Part shown: positions 51,140 to 54,442 of the stretch, one piece after another
How the letters are laid out: each line of letters starts with the position of its first letter
Position numbering within the stretch: the stretch's first letter is position 1
Source of the DNA: an uncultured Pelagibacteraceae bacterium
GTDB taxonomy: Bacteria; Pseudomonadota; Alphaproteobacteria; Pelagibacterales; Pelagibacteraceae
Direction: 5' to 3'
Assembly (NCBI GenBank): GCA_902521075.1
Contig: CABYQM010000004.1
Span: 1-54,442 of the forward strand
Length of the DNA: 54,442 nucleotides
Program-made: the position numbers and the translations under genes
The notes under the pieces: generated by a model
Databases searched by the model: none
Told to the model about the DNA's origin: nothing
What the model saw: the letters and a program-made list of their open reading frames with translations, nothing else

Positions 51140-52270
51140 ATGATTAAAGAAAAAAAACTATTGAAGGGTAAAACTCCTTCAAGACGTAAATTCTTTAAGG
51201 CTGCTGCTGCGACTGGTGTTGCTGCTGTAGCTGCATCATCTTTAGCTGCTCCAGCCGTTGCCAAAGAAAGAATTGAAGCTTCTATGGTAGCTACATGGGG
51301 AAGAGATTTCCCAGGTTTAGGAACTGGTGCGCAAAGATTTGCTCAAAGAATTACAGACATGAGTGATGGAAGAATTCAAGTCACTTACTATGCAGCAAAC
51401 GAGAGGGTTAAAGCGTTTGACTCATTTGATGAAGTTGCTTCAGGTAACTCGCAAATGTATCACGCTGCTGACTACTACTGGGTTAAAAAAGATCCAGCTT
51501 GGGGTTACTTTACAGCTGTACCTTTCGGTTTCACTTACACTGAAATGAACGCATGGATTAGATTTGCTGGTGGTCAACAATTATGGGATGAACTATCAGA
51601 CAAATTCGGTCTAAAAAACTTTATGTGTGGAAGCACAGGAGTTCAAATGGGTGGATGGTTTAACAAGAAAATTAGAAGCCCTAATGACTTCAAAGGTCTT
51701 AAAATGCGTATGCCTGGATTAGGTGGACAAGTTATCGGTAAACTTGGAGGATCTCCAGTTTCACTTCCTGGTGGACAAATTTACGAAAACCTTGTTTCTG
51801 GTGCAATTGATGCAACAGAGTGGGTAGGTCCATGGAATGATGAAGCTATGAAATTCCAAGAAGCTGCTAAATACTACTACTATCCTGGAATGCACGAGCC
51901 AGGATCTATGTTAGCATGTGGTACTAACAAATCTTGGTTTACAAGCTTATCAAAATCAGATCAGCTATTAATTGAAGCTGCAGCTGCGATGGAAAATGAC
52001 GTTATGATGTCAGAGTACAACGCTAAAAATGGTGCTGCGCTTGCAAGATTAATAAACGATCATGGTGTTAAACTAGAGAAGTTTAGCGACAAAGTTTATG
52101 ATGGTTTTGCTAAAGCTGCTAATGAAGTATTTGAGGAAACAAGAGCAAGCAGTGGTCTCGCTGAGAGAATCCACTCTAGTTTCTTACAGGCTAGAAAAGA
52201 CATTGGTTCTTGGACCAACTTGTCTGACTCACCTTACATTTCTCAAAGAAACAGAGCATTAGGAATGTAA
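51140..52270 (+). CDS. TRAP transporter substrate-binding protein (TakP-like, 2-oxoacid type)
   Basis: A 376-residue periplasmic binding protein with a twin-arginine-type signal (PSRRKFFKAAAATGVAAVAA). Motifs of the DctP family: KGLKMRMPGLGG (185-196) and ATEWVGPWNDEAMKFQEAAKYYYYPG. Compared with the TakP structure as I remember it, Gln169, Arg190, Glu227, Trp228 and Glu253 fall where TakP's ligand and cation contacts are. I therefore infer binding of a 2-oxo acid such as pyruvate. The rather G/C-ending codons (CTT/GGT-rich, few A-runs) fit high expression. A strong terminator follows. Confidence 0.92.
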   Translation: MIKEKKLLKGKTPSRRKFFKAAAATGVAAVAASSLAAPAVAKERIEASMVATWGRDFPGLGTGAQRFAQRITDMSDGRIQVTYYAANERVKAFDSFDEVASGNSQMYHAADYYWVKKDPAWGYFTAVPFGFTYTEMNAWIRFAGGQQLWDELSDKFGLKNFMCGSTGVQMGGWFNKKIRSPNDFKGLKMRMPGLGGQVIGKLGGSPVSLPGGQIYENLVSGAIDATEWVGPWNDEAMKFQEAAKYYYYPGMHEPGSMLACGTNKSWFTSLSKSDQLLIEAAAAMENDVMMSEYNAKNGAALARLINDHGVKLEKFSDKVYDGFAKAANEVFEETRASSGLAERIHSSFLQARKDIGSWTNLSDSPYISQRNRALGM

Positions 52271-52290
52271 TCTAACTAAATTTAGTTATT

Positions 52291-52320
52291 AAAGGGCCCT
52301 TAATTGGGCCCTTTTTTTTT
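52291..52320 (+). terminator. Rho-independent terminator between dctP and dctQ
   Basis: AAAGGGCCC (52291-52299) pairs with GGGCCCTTT (52306-52314) around a TTAATT loop, followed by a T-run to 52320. Between the binding protein and the permease genes, it should reduce read-through and so keep DctP in excess over DctQM. A 16-base palindrome, TAACTAAATTTAGTTA (52273-52288), lies immediately before it. Confidence 0.92.
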
Positions 52321-52358
52321 AAACAAAATCGAGTATTACTTAGGTATTTTTAAATACT

Positions 52359-53348
52359 ATGGTTACAAAAAATTCAAATCTTTCTCTATATCTTAGAATA
52401 ATCAGTTATTCAGTTTTAGCTTTTACTTTGGCATTTCTTATAAATAATGTTTTAACAGTTTGGAGTGATTGGCCAGGAATAAAAAAAATTTTTTCACATC
52501 ATGAGATGTTTGGATATAAGAAAAAAGCTCTAGAGGGATCTGATTTAAATTATGGTTATATGCAAATTGGATTGTATTTGATTTGTATTGCTGCAGTCGT
52601 TTTTTATGTTTTTAAAACATATAGCCAAACTTTGGAGCAAGATTCAAAAATTTTATCAAGATTTTCAGCATATCTTGTTAGATCATCATTTTGGGCAGTA
52701 TTTTTAGTTGGCGTAGCTGACTTTGTTATATCTTTTATGGTTGTTGAAAGATTATGGGAAGCAATCTTCAGTCCTGAAGTAAAAGCATTGATGGTTAAAG
52801 CCCCTGTCAGAATTACTTATATTCACTTTCCAATAATATTAATTTCTTTCGTGATTGGATATTTTACGAAATCAGTTGGCTTCATTTGGCTAGCAGTATT
52901 GGTTGTAGTAAGTGAATTCGTAATCGTATTATCAAGATTTATATTTTCATACGAACAAGCATTTCAAGGGGATCTAGTTAGATTTTGGTATGCTGCACTT
53001 TACTTATTTGCTAGTGCATACGCCTTAATTCATGAAGGGCACGTAAGAGTTGACGTACTCTACTCTTCTTTTAGTGAAAAAAAGAAGGCATGGACAAATA
53101 TGGTTGGATCGGCAGTTCTAGGAGTACCACTTACATTAATAGTTATATTTTTAGGTCTGAACGGAAAGGCCAGCATAATAAATGGTCCTGTTGTAGCTTT
53201 TGAAGTTACGCAACAAGGATCTAATGGTCTTTATCTTTTATATTTAATGGCTGTTTATCTAGCTGTTTTTGCTGTTACGATGTTAATTCAATTTACTAGT
53301 TATTTTATGGAAAGTAGTCACAAAATTTTAAAAGGTGTCAAAAATTAA
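52359..53348 (+). CDS. TRAP transporter small permease (DctQ), enlarged
   Basis: A 329-residue membrane protein, about twice the usual DctQ length (about 160-220). The C-terminal half (about 190-329) has the DctQ pattern, with FWYAALYLFASAYALIHEGHVRVDVLYSSFSEKKKAWTN (near 207-245), four membrane helices, and the RVDV motif. The N-terminal half adds about four hydrophobic segments (10-28, 63-82, 108-130, 148-190) with no family match I recognise. DctQ links the binding protein and DctM. The enlarged form may shield or stabilise DctM in the membrane. Confidence 0.88.
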   Translation: MVTKNSNLSLYLRIISYSVLAFTLAFLINNVLTVWSDWPGIKKIFSHHEMFGYKKKALEGSDLNYGYMQIGLYLICIAAVVFYVFKTYSQTLEQDSKILSRFSAYLVRSSFWAVFLVGVADFVISFMVVERLWEAIFSPEVKALMVKAPVRITYIHFPIILISFVIGYFTKSVGFIWLAVLVVVSEFVIVLSRFIFSYEQAFQGDLVRFWYAALYLFASAYALIHEGHVRVDVLYSSFSEKKKAWTNMVGSAVLGVPLTLIVIFLGLNGKASIINGPVVAFEVTQQGSNGLYLLYLMAVYLAVFAVTMLIQFTSYFMESSHKILKGVKN

Positions 53349-53351
53349 ATT

Positions 53352-54442
53352 ATGGAAACATTCTTTTTAGCTGTTCTAGTTGTGATAATGATTGTTGCTC
53401 TTGCATCGGGTTACCCGGTTGCTTTTGCACTTCCTGGTTCAGCTATAATTGCAATTGGTTTAGCTGCATTTTTTGGCTACATCTTCGAGGGAGACTCCAG
53501 TGCCTTTTTTGCTGTAGATGGACCCATAGAATGGCTCGTTGCTGGTATTACAAATTTTAGGAGTAATTACTGGGATGTAGAGACAGATACTTTGATCGCA
53601 ATTCCTTTATTTATATTCATGGGAATTATGCTTCAAAAATCAAAAATTGCTGAAGACTTATTAATAACAATGGGCCAATTATTTGGACCAATTCCTGGTG
53701 GTTTAGGTATTTCTGTTATATTTGTTGGAGCTCTATTAGCAGCAACGACTGGTATCGTTGGAGCAACTGTAATTGCGATGGGACTAATCTCGTTACCAAC
53801 GATGTTAAATAACAAGTATGACAGACAACTTGCTAGTGGAATAGTTTGTTCATCAGGAACATTGGGTCAAATTATTCCTCCATCAATTGTTTTAATTATT
53901 ATTGCTGACCAGTTGGCAAGTGCATCTGATGTTGCAAACAACTTAAGACAAAATGATTATAAAGCCTTAACTGGTGAATTTAATATGCCAGGTGAATTTA
54001 GAGTAGGTTCATCAAGTGCAGGTGATATGTTCTTAGGAGCACTTTTACCAGGCCTTGTCTTAGTTGCTCTTTATATGATCTATGTATTTATTTTTGCTAG
54101 AATAAAGAAAGGTGTTGCACCGCCAGTTCCATTTAAAGGAAATTTTGATTTAAAATTTTGGTTAAGAGTAGTTGTAATTATCATACCACCACTTGCATTA
54201 ATATTCGCTGTATTAGGTTCAATTTTAATGGGTATTGCTACTGTAAACCAAGCTGGTTCAATTGGAGCAATTGGTGCCACTTTGATGGCTGGTTATAGAT
54301 TATATGAAGGAAAGAAAAGTGCGTTCTATCCTTTAATTTTAATTATTGGATCTCTAATTCCAATTACATTCTTTGCTTCAAATTATGAATTAAATGTAAA
54401 AAATTTGGAGGAAAGAGATTTAAGCGCAATCTTTATTACCGC
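53352..54442 (+). CDS. TRAP transporter large permease (DctM), truncated by the window end
   Basis: Starts ATG at 53352, 3 bases after the dctQ stop, and stays open to the end (363 codons). Features seen: ASGYPVAFALPGSA, TLIAIPLFIFMGIMLQKS, PIPGGLGISVIFVGALLAATTGIVGATV and GIVCSSGTLGQIIPPSIVLII, the classic DctM signature motifs. DctM is the sodium-coupled transport subunit. The loops at about 45-75 and 193-217 (NLRQNDYKALTGEFNMPGEF) are longer than in many DctM proteins and may match the enlarged DctQ. The C-terminus is outside the window. Confidence 0.95.
   Translation, partial: METFFLAVLVVIMIVALASGYPVAFALPGSAIIAIGLAAFFGYIFEGDSSAFFAVDGPIEWLVAGITNFRSNYWDVETDTLIAIPLFIFMGIMLQKSKIAEDLLITMGQLFGPIPGGLGISVIFVGALLAATTGIVGATVIAMGLISLPTMLNNKYDRQLASGIVCSSGTLGQIIPPSIVLIIIADQLASASDVANNLRQNDYKALTGEFNMPGEFRVGSSSAGDMFLGALLPGLVLVALYMIYVFIFARIKKGVAPPVPFKGNFDLKFWLRVVVIIIPPLALIFAVLGSILMGIATVNQAGSIGAIGATLMAGYRLYEGKKSAFYPLILIIGSLIPITFFASNYELNVKNLEERDLSAIFIT

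Noticed and set aside
1..54442. CRISPR arrays, insertion sequences, integrases, prophage or toxin-antitoxin genes
   Set aside because: No spaced direct repeats, no transposase or integrase motifs and no terminal inverted repeats were seen when reading both strands.

Overview
The window looks like a piece of a streamlined, AT-rich marine alphaproteobacterial genome, most probably a member of the SAR11 clade (Pelagibacterales). This is an inference from very low GC, strong A/T codon preference, almost no spacer DNA (no gap over about 170 bp), frequent start/stop overlaps and gene content: acs beside a two-subunit acetate-type symporter, a ccm cluster, several solute-binding-protein transporters, and photolyase relatives. 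No phage, insertion sequence, CRISPR array or toxin/defence island was seen.

Layout. 1-5.2 kb: a truncated LON-domain gene, tRNA-Gly(GCC), phhB, then purH, a heparinase II/III-like gene, rpe and a small membrane protein. 5.2-10.5 kb: a sodium:solute symporter pair ending in a strong GC-rich terminator, an unrecognised gene, acetyl-CoA synthetase and an EVE-domain protein. 10.5-22 kb: mainly housekeeping: sulfotransferase, tsaD, hemC-hemD, an MscS channel, yggT, folD, a YbbA/YbbP-like ABC exporter divergent from a TesA-like esterase, a metallo-beta-lactamase-fold hydrolase and a secreted sugar-dehydrogenase-like protein. 22-27.5 kb: a light-linked group: an SDR without its tyrosine, a cryptochrome/photolyase-related protein with a tiny DUF2256 zinc-ribbon gene overlapping its stop, a secreted acidic repeat protein, a CSCC-tailed small protein, and a second photolyase relative whose domains appear in swapped order. 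27.5-37.1 kb: argG, an IalB-like protein, aldo/keto reductase, BI-1, DUF2794, yciB, hspQ, a possible structured RNA, ccmCDEFGH and a PagL-like protein.

37.1-54.4 kb is a same-strand run of hydroxy-acid, oxo-acid and transport genes: two tandem FMN hydroxy-acid oxidases, an aminotransferase, a GlcD-like FAD dehydrogenase, a D-2-hydroxyacid dehydrogenase, a zinc-type alcohol dehydrogenase, a complete five-gene ABC importer of the sugar/glycerol type, an amidase and a TRAP transporter whose binding protein keeps residues I recall as ligand contacts in the 2-oxoacid binder TakP. A reasonable reading is import of small organic acids and polyols with interconversion of 2-hydroxy and 2-oxo acids.

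Most unusual signals: complementary ATPase-motif losses in the two ABC ATPases, predicting one working and one dead ATP site; a 16-bp hairpin with a pyrimidine-rich loop in front of ccmC; the permuted photolyase relative; EF-hand-like loops in two uptake proteins; and 10- and 11-base A tracts at the start of acs. Nothing here is clearly a wholly new system.
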